18,032 nt of DNA from CAJCIY01 sp964245825 (GCA_964245825.1 CAXTNT010000025.1:1-18032); one strand, 5' to 3'. Counted from the stretch's first letter, positions 7,058 through 13,970 are shown. A program made the numbers and translations. Notes: generated by a model not told the origin, from the sequence alone.

Positions 7058-7771
7058 GTGGCCGAGGAGGTGGAGCCTCCGGGTCCGACCCGCGCCGAGC
7101 GGCCCCCGCTGGACATCGCCGCTGCGCTCCGGCAGGCGACCTGGGTCGACGGCGTCTGCCTCGGCGGGATCCTGCTCTCGGTCCTGATCGGCTGGGTCTC
7201 GCTGCCGCTCGCGCCGACGCTGCTGCGGCACGTGCTGCCGCACCTGCTGATCACTGGATCCGTCACGGCGCTGCTGACCGGTGGAGCGGCCGTGTTCACC
7301 GGCCACTACCCCTACCTGGTCGTGGTGCTCGCCGGCATGGTCGGCGTCTCCGCGTTCGACGGCTTCTTCTTCTGGGCCGGACGCCGCTACGGCGAGCACG
7401 TCGCGCACTTCCTCGAGACCCACGGCGGGGTCCGTCCCCGGACGGTCGTCCGGCTGGAGCGCTGGACCGCCCGCTTCGGGCTGCCGATGCTCACCGCTTC
7501 CTACTTCCTGCCCATCCCCACGTACATCGTCATCCTGCTGCTCGGTGCGAGCGGGGTCCGCTGGCGGTGGTTCCTGCTGTTCGACCTGGTCGGCAGCGCA
7601 GCGTGGTGCGTGCTGTTCGTCGCGCTCGGCCACCACTTCCACAGTCAGGTCGACCACATCGCCCACGTCGTCACCCACTACTCGCGGATCAGCACGGTGG
7701 TGCTGGTGGCCGTGATCGTGGTGTGGAGCGTCTTCCGCGGCATGCGTCAGGCCCGCGCCCGAGCGGTCTGA
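7058..7771 (+). CDS. DedA/VTT-family membrane protein
   Basis: This 237-residue integral membrane protein has a charged N-terminal tail (1-28). Hydrophobic segments follow at about 33-52, 60-80 and 84-105. An amphipathic stretch, FWAGRRYGEHVAHFLETHGG, leads to further segments near 142-165, 172-192 and 211-226. The arrangement and the F(F/W)xGRRYG motif are those of DedA/VTT proteins, which act as lipid scramblases or transporters and in envelope homeostasis. The usual 'RF.P.vR....aG' motif reads YFLPIPTYIVILLLGASGVR (149-168), so its conserved arginines are missing and the transport function may differ. The start at 7058 was chosen for its Shine-Dalgarno sequence. The gene stands alone on the plus strand, divergent from the HelD-like gene. 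Confidence 0.72.
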   Translation: MAEEVEPPGPTRAERPPLDIAAALRQATWVDGVCLGGILLSVLIGWVSLPLAPTLLRHVLPHLLITGSVTALLTGGAAVFTGHYPYLVVVLAGMVGVSAFDGFFFWAGRRYGEHVAHFLETHGGVRPRTVVRLERWTARFGLPMLTASYFLPIPTYIVILLLGASGVRWRWFLLFDLVGSAAWCVLFVALGHHFHSQVDHIAHVVTHYSRISTVVLVAVIVVWSVFRGMRQARARAV

Positions 7772-7782
7772 GGGCGCTCCGC

Positions 7783-7801
7783 AGCCGGAGTGGCACCGGC
7801 T
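7783..7801 (+). terminator. Possible terminator after the DedA-like gene
   Basis: AGCCGG (7783-7788) pairs with CCGGCT (7796-7801) around a 7-nt loop, 11 bases after the stop. The stem is short and no U-tract follows. Confidence 0.35.
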
Positions 7802-7870
7802 CGAGGGCGGTCACGGGCGCCGGCCTGCACCCGTCTGTGCACCCGCGGTGCGCACCGGGCAGTTGTGTGG

Positions 7871-7949
7871 GTAGGCTTTACCTACGCCGCGGTTGGGCGG
7901 GTCCGTGATGTGCGGGCGCTCGAACCACCCGCATGTTGTAGGAGTTACG
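7871..7949 (+). promoter_or_regulatory. Upstream region of the cold-shock gene
   Basis: An inverted repeat GTAGG-CTTTA-CCTAC spans 7871-7885 and includes TAGGCT (7872-7877), a possible -10. From there a leader of roughly 65 nt would run to the TTG start. Long leaders are typical of cold-shock mRNAs. AGGAG at 7940-7944, five bases before TTG, is the ribosome-binding site and fixes that start. Confidence 0.45.
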
Positions 7950-8153
7950 TTGGCGCAAGGCACCGTGAAGTGGTTCAACGCCGAGAAGGGGTACGGCTTC
8001 ATCACCCCAGACGACGGATCCAAGGACCTGTTCGTGCACTTCTCCGAGATCCAGGGCAGCGGCTACCGCAGCCTGGACGAGGGCCAGAAGGTCGAGTTCG
8101 AGGTCGGCCAGGGTCAGAAGGGCCCGCAGGCCCAGCAGGTCCGTCCCCTGTAG
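7950..8153 (+). CDS. Cold-shock protein, CspA family
   Basis: This 67-residue protein is a single cold-shock OB-fold domain. It begins MAQGTVKWFNAEKGYGFITP, carrying the RNP1 motif KGYGFI at residues 13-18. RNP2 follows as LFVHFSEI near 27-34. It binds single-stranded RNA and DNA in the cytoplasm and acts as an RNA chaperone. The length is standard. The TTG start at 7950 is set by the AGGAG five bases upstream and by exact agreement with the family N terminus. It is monocistronic, with its own terminator at 8186-8217. Confidence 0.97.
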   Translation: MAQGTVKWFNAEKGYGFITPDDGSKDLFVHFSEIQGSGYRSLDEGQKVEFEVGQGQKGPQAQQVRPL

Positions 8154-8185
8154 TCAGAGGGAATCAGACTTCGCAAGACCTGCAG

Positions 8186-8217
8186 ACGGGCCGTCCACCT
8201 TCGGGTGGGCGGCCCGT
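8186..8217 (+). terminator. Intrinsic-type terminator of the cold-shock gene
   Basis: A 14-bp stem with one G-T wobble (8186-8199 with 8204-8217) is closed by a TTCG tetraloop. It is followed by a modestly T-containing tract. It lies 32 bases after the cold-shock stop. Confidence 0.85.
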
Positions 8218-8244
8218 TCGCCGTTTCCGGGGGAGGATGGGCAG

Positions 8245-8421
8245 ATGGACGGGTCCCCGGGCGGTGAGTCGAGCGCGCGGGACGACCGGTCGCTGCTGCC
8301 CGACCGGGCCGACGACGATCGGGACGAGGGGTGGGGCGAGGGCCCGGAGGACCGCGACGCGGGCGATCGGCGGCTGCTCGAGGACCGCCCGCCGCACCAC
8401 GACGACCGCGCGCGGGACTGA
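8245..8421 (+). CDS. Small charged hypothetical protein (58 aa)
   Basis: The reading frame encodes 58 residues beginning MDGSPGGESSARDDRSLLPD. It is dominated by Asp, Arg and Glu, includes WGEGPEDRD, and ends RPPHHDDRARD. GGGAGG at 8231-8236, eight bases before the ATG, is a good ribosome-binding site. No signal peptide or membrane segment is present, and the composition predicts disorder. I do not recognise a function. Similar short acidic proteins ending in a PPHH-type tail are, from memory, widespread in actinobacteria. It lies between the cold-shock terminator and the convergent mscL. The ribosome-binding site and composition support a real gene, but the short length leaves doubt. Confidence 0.6.
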   Translation: MDGSPGGESSARDDRSLLPDRADDDRDEGWGEGPEDRDAGDRRLLEDRPPHHDDRARD

Positions 8422-8434
8422 GCGGCGCTGCCGC
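8422..8434. terminator. Small hairpin between convergent genes
   Basis: GCGGC-GCT-GCCGC forms a 5-bp stem directly after the stop of the small protein gene and before the mscL stop. It could serve both strands but is short. Confidence 0.3.
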
Positions 8435-8453
8435 GCACCCAGGACGGACGTGC

Positions 8454-8867
8454 CTACTGCTGGACCGTGCAGAACGCGCAGCGGGTGGCCGCGGACGGGA
8501 TGGTGGAGAGGCACTCGCGGCATTCCTTGGTCGGCGGCGGCTCGGCCGGCACGGGCGGGCTGAACTTGGCCATCAGCGCCTCGACCGGCTGCACGACGAA
8601 GAAGAAGACGATGGCCGCGATGATCACGAACGTGAGCACGGCGTCGAGGAAGTTGCCGTAGCCGAACGCACTGTGGTGGATCGTAAAGGTCAGGTTGTCG
8701 AAGGAACCCTTCCCGCCGAAGATCGCGGCGATGAGCGGGGTGATGATGTCCCGCACGAAGGCGGTCACGACGGCCGCGAACGCGGCGCCGATGACGACGG
8801 CGACCGCGAGGTCGACGACGTTGCCCCGCAGGACGAAGTCGCGAAAGCCCTTGATGTCGATCTTCAT
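8454..8867 (-). CDS. mscL: Large-conductance mechanosensitive channel MscL with C-terminal cysteine knuckle
   Basis: This 137-residue homopentameric channel opens under membrane tension to release solutes during osmotic downshock. The N-terminal helix GFRDFVLRGNVVDLAVAVVI leads into TM1 (about 16-43), which carries the pore-lining VVIGAAFAAVV pattern. A periplasmic loop (44-70) and TM2 (about 73-100) follow. The tail after EALMAKF is unusual: a Pro-rich linker, then C116, C119, C130 and C133 (CxxC-x10-CxxC), resembling a zinc ribbon. E. coli MscL has a plain helical bundle at this position. The ATG at 8867 fits the family N terminus, though the ribosome-binding site is weak. MscL is also linked to this gene block in mycobacteria. 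Confidence 0.95.
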   Translation of the reverse strand: MKIDIKGFRDFVLRGNVVDLAVAVVIGAAFAAVVTAFVRDIITPLIAAIFGGKGSFDNLTFTIHHSAFGYGNFLDAVLTFVIIAAIVFFFVVQPVEALMAKFSPPVPAEPPPTKECRECLSTIPSAATRCAFCTVQQ

Positions 8868-8953
8868 GGCTGACCGGTGCCTCTCGTCGAGTGGGGTGCG
8901 GCGCGATCATGCCGCGCGCGGATCGGGGCCGTCCACTCCGCCACGCCACGCGA

Positions 8954-9697
8954 TCACGTCGGGTGCACGGTGATCGACAACCGTTCGCTCGCCGCAGCGC
9001 GGGCGAGCAGCGCCGCCTGAGCGGGTGTCGCAGCGACGACGATCAGGCCGCCGCTGTCGTCGGCCGCGGGCGTCGGCACCGACAGCACCGGGACGTCGTC
9101 GGCGATCTCCGTGGCCACGGCGCCCGTCACCGACGCCGTGGCCGGCGGGCTGGCCAGCCCGGTGGCCGGTGGGGTCGAGGCCGCACCGCCGGCCGGCGCA
9201 GGGCCCCCGTCGCTCACCGCGTCGCCGCTCAGGGCATCGCCGCCCAGCGCGTCGCCGGCCGCGGCCAGCACGTCGACCCGGTCGCCCGGGTGCAACAGCA
9301 CCGTCTCGCCCGGGTCGGCCAGCCGGACCGGGGTCGCGACCGTGCCGGCCGGCAGGATCCGACCGAGGCTGAGGCTGGCGGCCGTCAGCGGTACGCCCGC
9401 CGGAACAGCCACCGCCAGGCGTCGGCCGATCGCGGCGGCGCCCGGGCGCAGCGCGCTGGGGGGCACCGCCGCCGCGGGCAGCGCGACGCCACGCAGGTCG
9501 GCGGCCGCGAGATGGGTGCCCGGCGCCAGGTCGCGGCTCGCGACCAGCACGGTGGTGGTCGCCGCGGGCCGGGCCCGTGCCGCGGCCAGCCCCGCCCACA
9601 CCGCCACCGCGGCCGACGCGGCCGCCAACCCTCGGCGATGGCGGGCCACCCACCAGCGCAGCCCGTCGCGGCGGGACGCGGCCGGGACCCGTCTCAC
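8954..9697 (-). CDS. SAF-domain (CpaB/RcpC-like) membrane-anchored protein
   Basis: This 247-residue protein has a basic N terminus and one hydrophobic segment (about 23-41), so it is probably anchored with its body outside the membrane. Residues about 49-110 form a SAF domain (TTVLVASRDLAPGTHLAAAD, then VPAGVPLTAASL), as in the pilus assembly protein CpaB. LHPGDRVDVLAA (135-146) also matches CpaB/RcpC. Residues about 148-195 are a Gly/Ala/Pro-rich low-complexity insert. The C terminus (LIVVAATPAQAALLARAAA) is the second CpaB-like element. The GTG start overlaps the upstream phosphorylase stop (GTGA), so translation is coupled. No other pilus genes are in the window, so a pilus role is unsupported. 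Confidence 0.75.
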   Translation of the reverse strand: MRRVPAASRRDGLRWWVARHRRGLAAASAAVAVWAGLAAARARPAATTTVLVASRDLAPGTHLAAADLRGVALPAAAVPPSALRPGAAAIGRRLAVAVPAGVPLTAASLSLGRILPAGTVATPVRLADPGETVLLHPGDRVDVLAAAGDALGGDALSGDAVSDGGPAPAGGAASTPPATGLASPPATASVTGAVATEIADDVPVLSVPTPAADDSGGLIVVAATPAQAALLARAAASERLSITVHPT

Positions 9698-10497
9698 GGC
9701 CGGAGGTCGATGCCGTCCAGCGCCCGCGCGCACGGGCAGGTCCGCTCGGCCGGCAGCGCCGGCACCACCAGGGTGAGCAGCTCGCGGAGTCGCTGCACGT
9801 TGTCGGCGAAGACGCGGAAGACCTCGTCCTGGCTGACGGCCTCGTGGTCGTCCTCCACCCCGGCGTCGAAGTCGGTCACCAGCGCGACGGCCGTGTAGCA
9901 GACGGCCAGCTCGCGAGCGAGCACCGCCTCGGGGTGGCCGGTCATGTTGACCAGCGACCAGCCCTGGGCCGCGTACCACCGCGACTCGGCGCGGGTGGAG
10001 AACCGCGGACCCTCGACGACGACCATCGTGCCGCCGTCGACCACGGGCATCGCGGTGGCGGGAGCCTGCCGGAGCACCGCGGCCCGGCCGGCCGGACAGT
10101 AGGGATCGGCGAACTCCACATGCACGGCGCCGCGGTCGTAGAAGGTCTGCGGCCGTCCGCTCGTCCGGTCTACGAGCTGGTCGGGGACGACGAGCGAGCC
10201 CGGGCCGACATCGGCGCGCAGCGACCCGACCGCACACGGCGCCAGCACCTGCCGGACGCCGACGGCGTGCAGCGCCCAGAGGTTGGCGCGGTAGGGCACC
10301 TGATGCGGCGGCATGCGGTGGTCGCGGCCGTGCCGGGCCAGGAAGGCCACCCGCCGGCCGCCCACCTCGCCGACCACGAGCGGGTCGGACGTCGGGCCGT
10401 AGGGCGTGTCGATCTGCAGCTCGACCACGTCTTCGAGGAAGGAGTAGAAGCCGCTGCCGCCGATCACTCCGACGTCGGGGGCAGGGGTCGGGTTCAC
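9694..10497 (-). CDS. mtnP: S-methyl-5'-thioadenosine phosphorylase (PNP/MTAP family)
   Basis: This 267-residue cytosolic enzyme splits methylthioadenosine with phosphate into adenine and methylthioribose-1-phosphate, salvaging the by-product of polyamine synthesis. GVIGGSGFY (10-18) is the phosphate-binding loop. RHGRDHRMPPHQVPYRANLW (55-74), EGPRFSTRAE (162-171) and NMTGHPEAVLARE (184-196) are family motifs. TDFDAG (208-213) carries the two Asp residues linked to 6-aminopurine use. A CPC pair near the C terminus (254-256) is common in bacterial members. An inosine/methylthioinosine preference cannot be excluded. The GTG at 10497 has no clear ribosome-binding site, but TAGCGT lies seven bases upstream, suggesting a leaderless mRNA. 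It is coupled to the SAF-domain gene. Confidence 0.9.
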   Translation of the reverse strand: MNPTPAPDVGVIGGSGFYSFLEDVVELQIDTPYGPTSDPLVVGEVGGRRVAFLARHGRDHRMPPHQVPYRANLWALHAVGVRQVLAPCAVGSLRADVGPGSLVVPDQLVDRTSGRPQTFYDRGAVHVEFADPYCPAGRAAVLRQAPATAMPVVDGGTMVVVEGPRFSTRAESRWYAAQGWSLVNMTGHPEAVLARELAVCYTAVALVTDFDAGVEDDHEAVSQDEVFRVFADNVQRLRELLTLVVPALPAERTCPCARALDGIDLRP

Positions 10498-10504
10498 GCC
10501 GCCA

Positions 10505-10510
10505 ACGCTA
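10505..10510 (-). promoter_or_regulatory. Possible leaderless -10 of the phosphorylase gene
   Basis: TAGCGT on the minus strand fits TANNNT. It is separated by seven bases from the GTG at 10497, the geometry of leaderless actinobacterial promoters. The 133-bp gap to the FmdB-like gene supports an independent promoter. Confidence 0.4.
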
Positions 10511-10630
10511 GCGAGACGGCGGGGCGCGGCGGCCGGCGCGCCCCGATCTGTGGACGTGCGGTCGGGGGGCGGTGGGCGGCCCGGCCATCCGACCGTGGCC
10601 GCAGGCGCGCGACCGAACGGGACGGTGGGC

Positions 10631-11155
10631 TCAGGCTGCGGAGCTGCCACCCTTGGGGGAGGTGGCGGGCCTGGCACGGGATGACCGGCCGGACCCGCCG
10701 GCGCCGGACGTACCCCCGCCTGAACCCGAACCGGACGAACCGGAACCCGAGCCGGCGGAGCCGGAACCAGAGCCCGAGGACCCGGAACCAGAGCCCGAGG
10801 ACCCGGAACCAGAGCCCGAGGACCCGGCACCCGAACCTGCGCCCGACCCGGTGCCGCCCGCCGTCCCTGATCCCGAGCTCCCTGATGAGCCATCCCCGGC
10901 GGCTGACCCGGCCTTGTCGGCCTTGGCCGCGGCGGGCTCCTTCTTCGCGTCCTTGCCGCCCGCCTCGCCGCTGGGCGCGGGCCGCGAGTCGTTGCGGTAG
11001 AAGCCACTGCCCTTGAAGACCACGCCGACGGCGCCGTAGACCTTGCGGAGCAGACCACCGCAGTGCGGGCACTCGGTCAGCGGCGCGTCGGTGAAGGTCT
11101 GCACGGCCTCGGTCTCCCGCCCGCACTCGGTGCAGCGGTACTCATACGTCGGCAC
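10631..11155 (-). CDS. FmdB-family zinc-ribbon protein with long Ser/Gly tail (Ruc-like)
   Basis: This 174-residue protein opens with an FmdB/CxxC-type regulatory domain: PTYEYRCTECGRE with C8 and C11, then CPHCGG with C29 and C32. LRKVYGAVGVVFKGSGFYRN follows (36-55). The four cysteines should bind zinc. Residues 56-174 are low complexity, first Ala/Lys-rich and then about 85 residues almost purely Ser and Gly. Three identical seven-residue units there are encoded by a 21-bp tandem repeat. By family and by position beside 5-FCL and galU, it matches M. tuberculosis Rv0991c, described as the redox-regulated chaperone Ruc, which also has a zinc site and a disordered tail. That function is inferred here. 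The start is GTG. Confidence 0.82.
   Translation of the reverse strand: MPTYEYRCTECGRETEAVQTFTDAPLTECPHCGGLLRKVYGAVGVVFKGSGFYRNDSRPAPSGEAGGKDAKKEPAAAKADKAGSAAGDGSSGSSGSGTAGGTGSGAGSGAGSSGSGSGSSGSGSGSSGSGSGSAGSGSGSSGSGSGGGTSGAGGSGRSSRARPATSPKGGSSAA
10761..10823. repeat. Three perfect 21-bp tandem repeats in the FmdB-like gene
   Basis: Three identical 21-bp units begin at 10761, 10782 and 10803, with degenerate units on both sides. Each encodes SSGSGSG in the tail of the minus-strand protein. Because the unit is a multiple of three, loss or gain by slippage keeps the reading frame. Confidence 0.95.
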
Positions 11156-11243
11156 GGTCGGTCACTCCACGACATCGGGGGTCGCTGGCACTCTCGCCAG
11201 CCGAGTGCCAAGCATACGACCCGCGGCCGACGCGAGGCGGCGG

Positions 11244-11795
11244 CTAGCCACCGACTGCGGTGACCCCGGCGGGGAGCGCGACGTGCGTGACCGGCCGGTC
11301 GTGCGGCTCGGCGGGCAGCTCGTCGACCAGCTCGCCCGCGAACAGCAGGGCCAGCACGGGTCGGACGGCGGGCAGCACCCGGTCGTACGCGCCCCCGCCG
11401 CGCCCGAGCCGGTGGCCGCGCCGGTCGACCGCGAGCGCCGGGACGAGCCAGCAGTCCGCGAGGGTGGGGTCGACGGCCGCCCCCGGCGGCACCGGGATGC
11501 CGTCCGGCCCGGGTACGCGGTCGCCCTCGTCCGCGACGAAGTCCAGGCCGCCGTCCGGGCGCACCCGCGGCAGCAGCACCCGGACACCCGCGTCGGCCAG
11601 CGCCGCGTGCAGCGCACTCGTGTTCGGTTCCGTACCGACCGAGACATAGGAGGTGAGGCAGCGGATCGGGCTCCGGCGCGCCTGTAGGGCCGAGAGCAGC
11701 AGCCCCGTCCGCCGGGCGTCCTGCTGCGCGCGCGCCGCCGGGCCCATCGTGGCGCGCGCGGCCAGCAACGTCCGCCGTAGCGCGGGCTTGTCCAC
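11244..11795 (-). CDS. 5-formyltetrahydrofolate cyclo-ligase
   Basis: This 183-residue cytosolic enzyme converts 5-formyl-tetrahydrofolate to 5,10-methenyl-tetrahydrofolate using ATP, returning stored folate to one-carbon metabolism. The family pattern is complete: an N-terminal K..LRR..LAAR helix, a folate-site block SYVSVGTEPNT (49-59), VLLPRV (73-78), VPALAVDRRGHRLGRGGGAY (118-137) with the ATP-binding GRGGGAYDR (131-139), and a C-terminal PAEPHDRPV. The length is standard. The start is GTG at 11795, following ATGACGGA. It lies back to back with the diguanylate cyclase gene. The FmdB-like gene follows 88 bp downstream, the same order as Rv0992c-Rv0991c in M. tuberculosis. Confidence 0.93.
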   Translation of the reverse strand: MDKPALRRTLLAARATMGPAARAQQDARRTGLLLSALQARRSPIRCLTSYVSVGTEPNTSALHAALADAGVRVLLPRVRPDGGLDFVADEGDRVPGPDGIPVPPGAAVDPTLADCWLVPALAVDRRGHRLGRGGGAYDRVLPAVRPVLALLFAGELVDELPAEPHDRPVTHVALPAGVTAVGG

Positions 11796-11834
11796 TCCGT
11801 CATGATCCCGAACCAGACCTGCGTGCGACGATCG

Positions 11835-11857
11835 GCGCCACCGAACGGCGGTGGCGC
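11835..11857. promoter_or_regulatory. Perfect 9-bp inverted repeat in the divergent 5-FCL / GGDEF interval
   Basis: GCGCCACCG (11835-11843) and CGGTGGCGC (11849-11857) flank a 5-nt spacer. This places the dyad 25 bp before the ATG of the GGDEF gene and 39 bp from the start of the divergent gene. It could be an operator or an mRNA leader hairpin. The sequence does not decide between them. Confidence 0.45.
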
Positions 11858-11881
11858 GCCGCCCCAGAACCGGGAGTGTGC

Positions 11882-13942
11882 ATGTCGTTCCGCGCGCGGC
11901 TGACCGCGGCCGTCGTGCTGGCGGTGGCGCTGCCGGTGATCGTGGCCTCGGTGGTCCTGCTGCTGGTCCTGCCGGCCAGCGCCCGGCACCGCGTCGACGC
12001 CCGGGTCGGCTCCGCGCGGGCCACCGCCGAGACCAGCCTGCGGGCCACGTGCGCCGCCGAGCGCCAGCTCGCCACGACGCTGGCCCAGGCGAAGGACGGC
12101 TTCGACAGCGCGGTGACCGTCGCCGCCGACGCCCCGGGCAGCGGCGCCGTGCTGCTGGACGCCCACGGCCGCACCGTCTCCTCCGCCGCGCACGTCGGCT
12201 CCCAGAACGCGGTCCTGACCGGGCTGTTGTCCACCGCCCCGGACTGCTCCAGCGGCGGGGTGGGCGGCCCGCGCGTCGTCGCGGCCCGGGTGGCGACATC
12301 CGGCGGCGGTACGGCGGTGGTGGGGAAGGCGCTGGACCCGGCGCTGGCCGGCGGCACCACCCCGACGCTGTTCGGGCAGGTCCAGGACGCCGCCGCGGCC
12401 GATCTGACCTTGGCGTTGCCGGCCGACCCGGCGCGGTCCACCCTCCGCAACGCGGGGCGCGCCGGCCGGGTCGAGGCCCTCGCGCTCAGCCCCGCGGCGC
12501 CGAGCGGTCTGGCCCACGCCGACGGCGTAACCCTCTCGGTGCTCCCGCTGGGCGGCGGTGCGGCCCTCGTGGTGAGCCGCCCCGACCCCGCGGTCGGTGG
12601 CGCGATCCTGCTGGTGCTCCTCGTCGGGCTGGCGGTGCTGCTCGCGGCCGGGCTCGCCGGGTGGCGGCTGGCGCGCGCCGCGGTCCGGCCGCTGGGCGAG
12701 CTCTCCGGCGCGGCGGAGCGGGTCACCCAGGGCGACCTGGACTTCCGGTTGCCGGTCCGCAGTGCCGACGAGGTCGGCCGACTCGCCCTGGCGTTCAACA
12801 CCATGACCGAAGCCCTGCGACGGACCATCACCGACCTCCGCGCCAGCCGCGACGAGCTGCAGCGCAACGTGTCGCGGCTGGGCGACACGCTCTCGGGGAC
12901 CCACGACCTGGACCGCATCCTCGGGGTCATCGTCGACACCGCCATGGTCAGCGTCCGGGCCACCGCCGGCGCGTTGCTGCTGATCTCCGCCTCCGGCGAC
13001 CAGCTCTACCTGCGGGTCGGCCGGGCCATCGACGACCGGTTGCCGGCACCGGCCGGGCCGGCGTCCGCCGGCCGGCGCGTCCGGATCCAGTGGCGGCCGG
13101 GGGAGCCCGGCGTGGCTGCCAGGGTCGCGGTTACCGGGGAGGGCGTCCACGGCCGCATCGGCGAAGACGGGCTGGCGACCGCGCCCGACGAGCCGTCGGC
13201 GACCACCGTGCTCGCGACGCCGCTGCGCAGCGGAGGCCGGATCACCGGGGTGCTGACCCTGTACGACCGGGCGGACGGGCAGGCGTTCGACCGCCGGGAC
13301 CTGCAGATCGTCGACTCGTTCACCTCGCAGGCGGTGACCGCCGTCGACAACGTCCTGCTGCACCAGGAGGCGCAGCGGCTGTCGATCACCGACGGTCTCA
13401 CCGGGCTGTGGAACTACCGCTACGCCATCCTGGCGCTGGCCCGGGAGGTCGAGCGGGCCAGCCGGTTCGGTCGCCCGCTCGCGGTGCTGATGCTCGACCT
13501 GGACCGCTTCAAGCGGGTCAACGACCGGTACGGCCACCAGCGCGGGGACGCGGTGCTCATCGAGGTCGCCGGCCGCGTGCGTACCGTCGTGCGGGAGGTC
13601 GACATCCTCGCCCGGTACGGGGGGGAAGAGCTGATCCTGATCGCGCCGGAGACCGACCTGGCCGGGGCGGAGGCACTGGCGGCCAAGGTGCGCGCGGCGA
13701 TCCGCTCGAGCCCGGTCGGAGGCCCCGACGAGGAACCGTTGCTGATGACGACGTCGCTGGGCGTCGCCGTCTACCCACAGCACAGCGACGGTGCGCGGGG
13801 GCTGCTCCGTGCGGCCGACGCCGCCCTGTACGCCGCCAAGGCGGCGGGTCGGGACTGCTGGCGCGTCGCCGGTCAGGAGTCGTGGCAGCCCGACGGCGGG
13901 TCCGGCGACGCGTCCGATCCACCGGTGCCGTCGGCCCGGTGA
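11882..13942 (+). CDS. Membrane HAMP-GAF-GGDEF diguanylate cyclase
   Basis: This 686-residue sensor probably makes the second messenger c-di-GMP from two GTP. The domains in order are TM1 (about 9-31), an extracytoplasmic sensing region (32-238) of unrecognised fold with two cysteines (C57, C122), and TM2 (240-260). A HAMP linker (261-315) and coiled coil (316-338) follow, then a GAF-like domain (about 340-495) and a GGDEF domain (500-665). The active-site motif is GGEEL (580-584). DLDRFKRVNDRYGH (539-552) is the metal/GTP site, and the inhibitory RxxD site is intact (R571-D574, five residues before GGEEL). Catalysis and product feedback are therefore expected. GGGAG at 11872-11876 supports the ATG at 11882. 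The gene lies between 5-FCL and galU, which are direct neighbours in mycobacteria as I recall. Confidence 0.93.
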   Translation: MSFRARLTAAVVLAVALPVIVASVVLLLVLPASARHRVDARVGSARATAETSLRATCAAERQLATTLAQAKDGFDSAVTVAADAPGSGAVLLDAHGRTVSSAAHVGSQNAVLTGLLSTAPDCSSGGVGGPRVVAARVATSGGGTAVVGKALDPALAGGTTPTLFGQVQDAAAADLTLALPADPARSTLRNAGRAGRVEALALSPAAPSGLAHADGVTLSVLPLGGGAALVVSRPDPAVGGAILLVLLVGLAVLLAAGLAGWRLARAAVRPLGELSGAAERVTQGDLDFRLPVRSADEVGRLALAFNTMTEALRRTITDLRASRDELQRNVSRLGDTLSGTHDLDRILGVIVDTAMVSVRATAGALLLISASGDQLYLRVGRAIDDRLPAPAGPASAGRRVRIQWRPGEPGVAARVAVTGEGVHGRIGEDGLATAPDEPSATTVLATPLRSGGRITGVLTLYDRADGQAFDRRDLQIVDSFTSQAVTAVDNVLLHQEAQRLSITDGLTGLWNYRYAILALAREVERASRFGRPLAVLMLDLDRFKRVNDRYGHQRGDAVLIEVAGRVRTVVREVDILARYGGEELILIAPETDLAGAEALAAKVRAAIRSSPVGGPDEEPLLMTTSLGVAVYPQHSDGARGLLRAADAALYAAKAAGRDCWRVAGQESWQPDGGSGDASDPPVPSAR

Positions 13943-13958
13943 AAGGGCTTGCCCCGGC

Positions 13959-13964
13959 TACTGT
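13959..13964 (+). promoter_or_regulatory. Possible leaderless -10 of galU
   Basis: TACTGT fits TANNNT and lies six bases before the ATG at 13971, the spacing for leaderless initiation. GGAG at 13966-13969 is too close to that ATG but well placed for the GTG at 13977. The 28-bp gap also allows read-through from the GGDEF gene. Confidence 0.4.
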
Positions 13965-13970
13965 CGGAGC

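Noticed and set aside
10740..10830. CRISPR-like periodic DNA
   Set aside because: The 21-bp units are directly adjacent without spacers and encode an in-frame Ser/Gly repeat.
10498..11058. N-terminal extension of the phosphorylase frame up to 11058
   Set aside because: The extension is Pro/Arg-rich and runs antisense or out of frame through the FmdB-like gene. The family N terminus begins at the GTG at 10497.
11162..13783. A long minus-strand open frame opposite the GGDEF gene
   Set aside because: Its translation is low-complexity and unlike any family, while the opposite strand encodes a complete HAMP-GAF-GGDEF protein.
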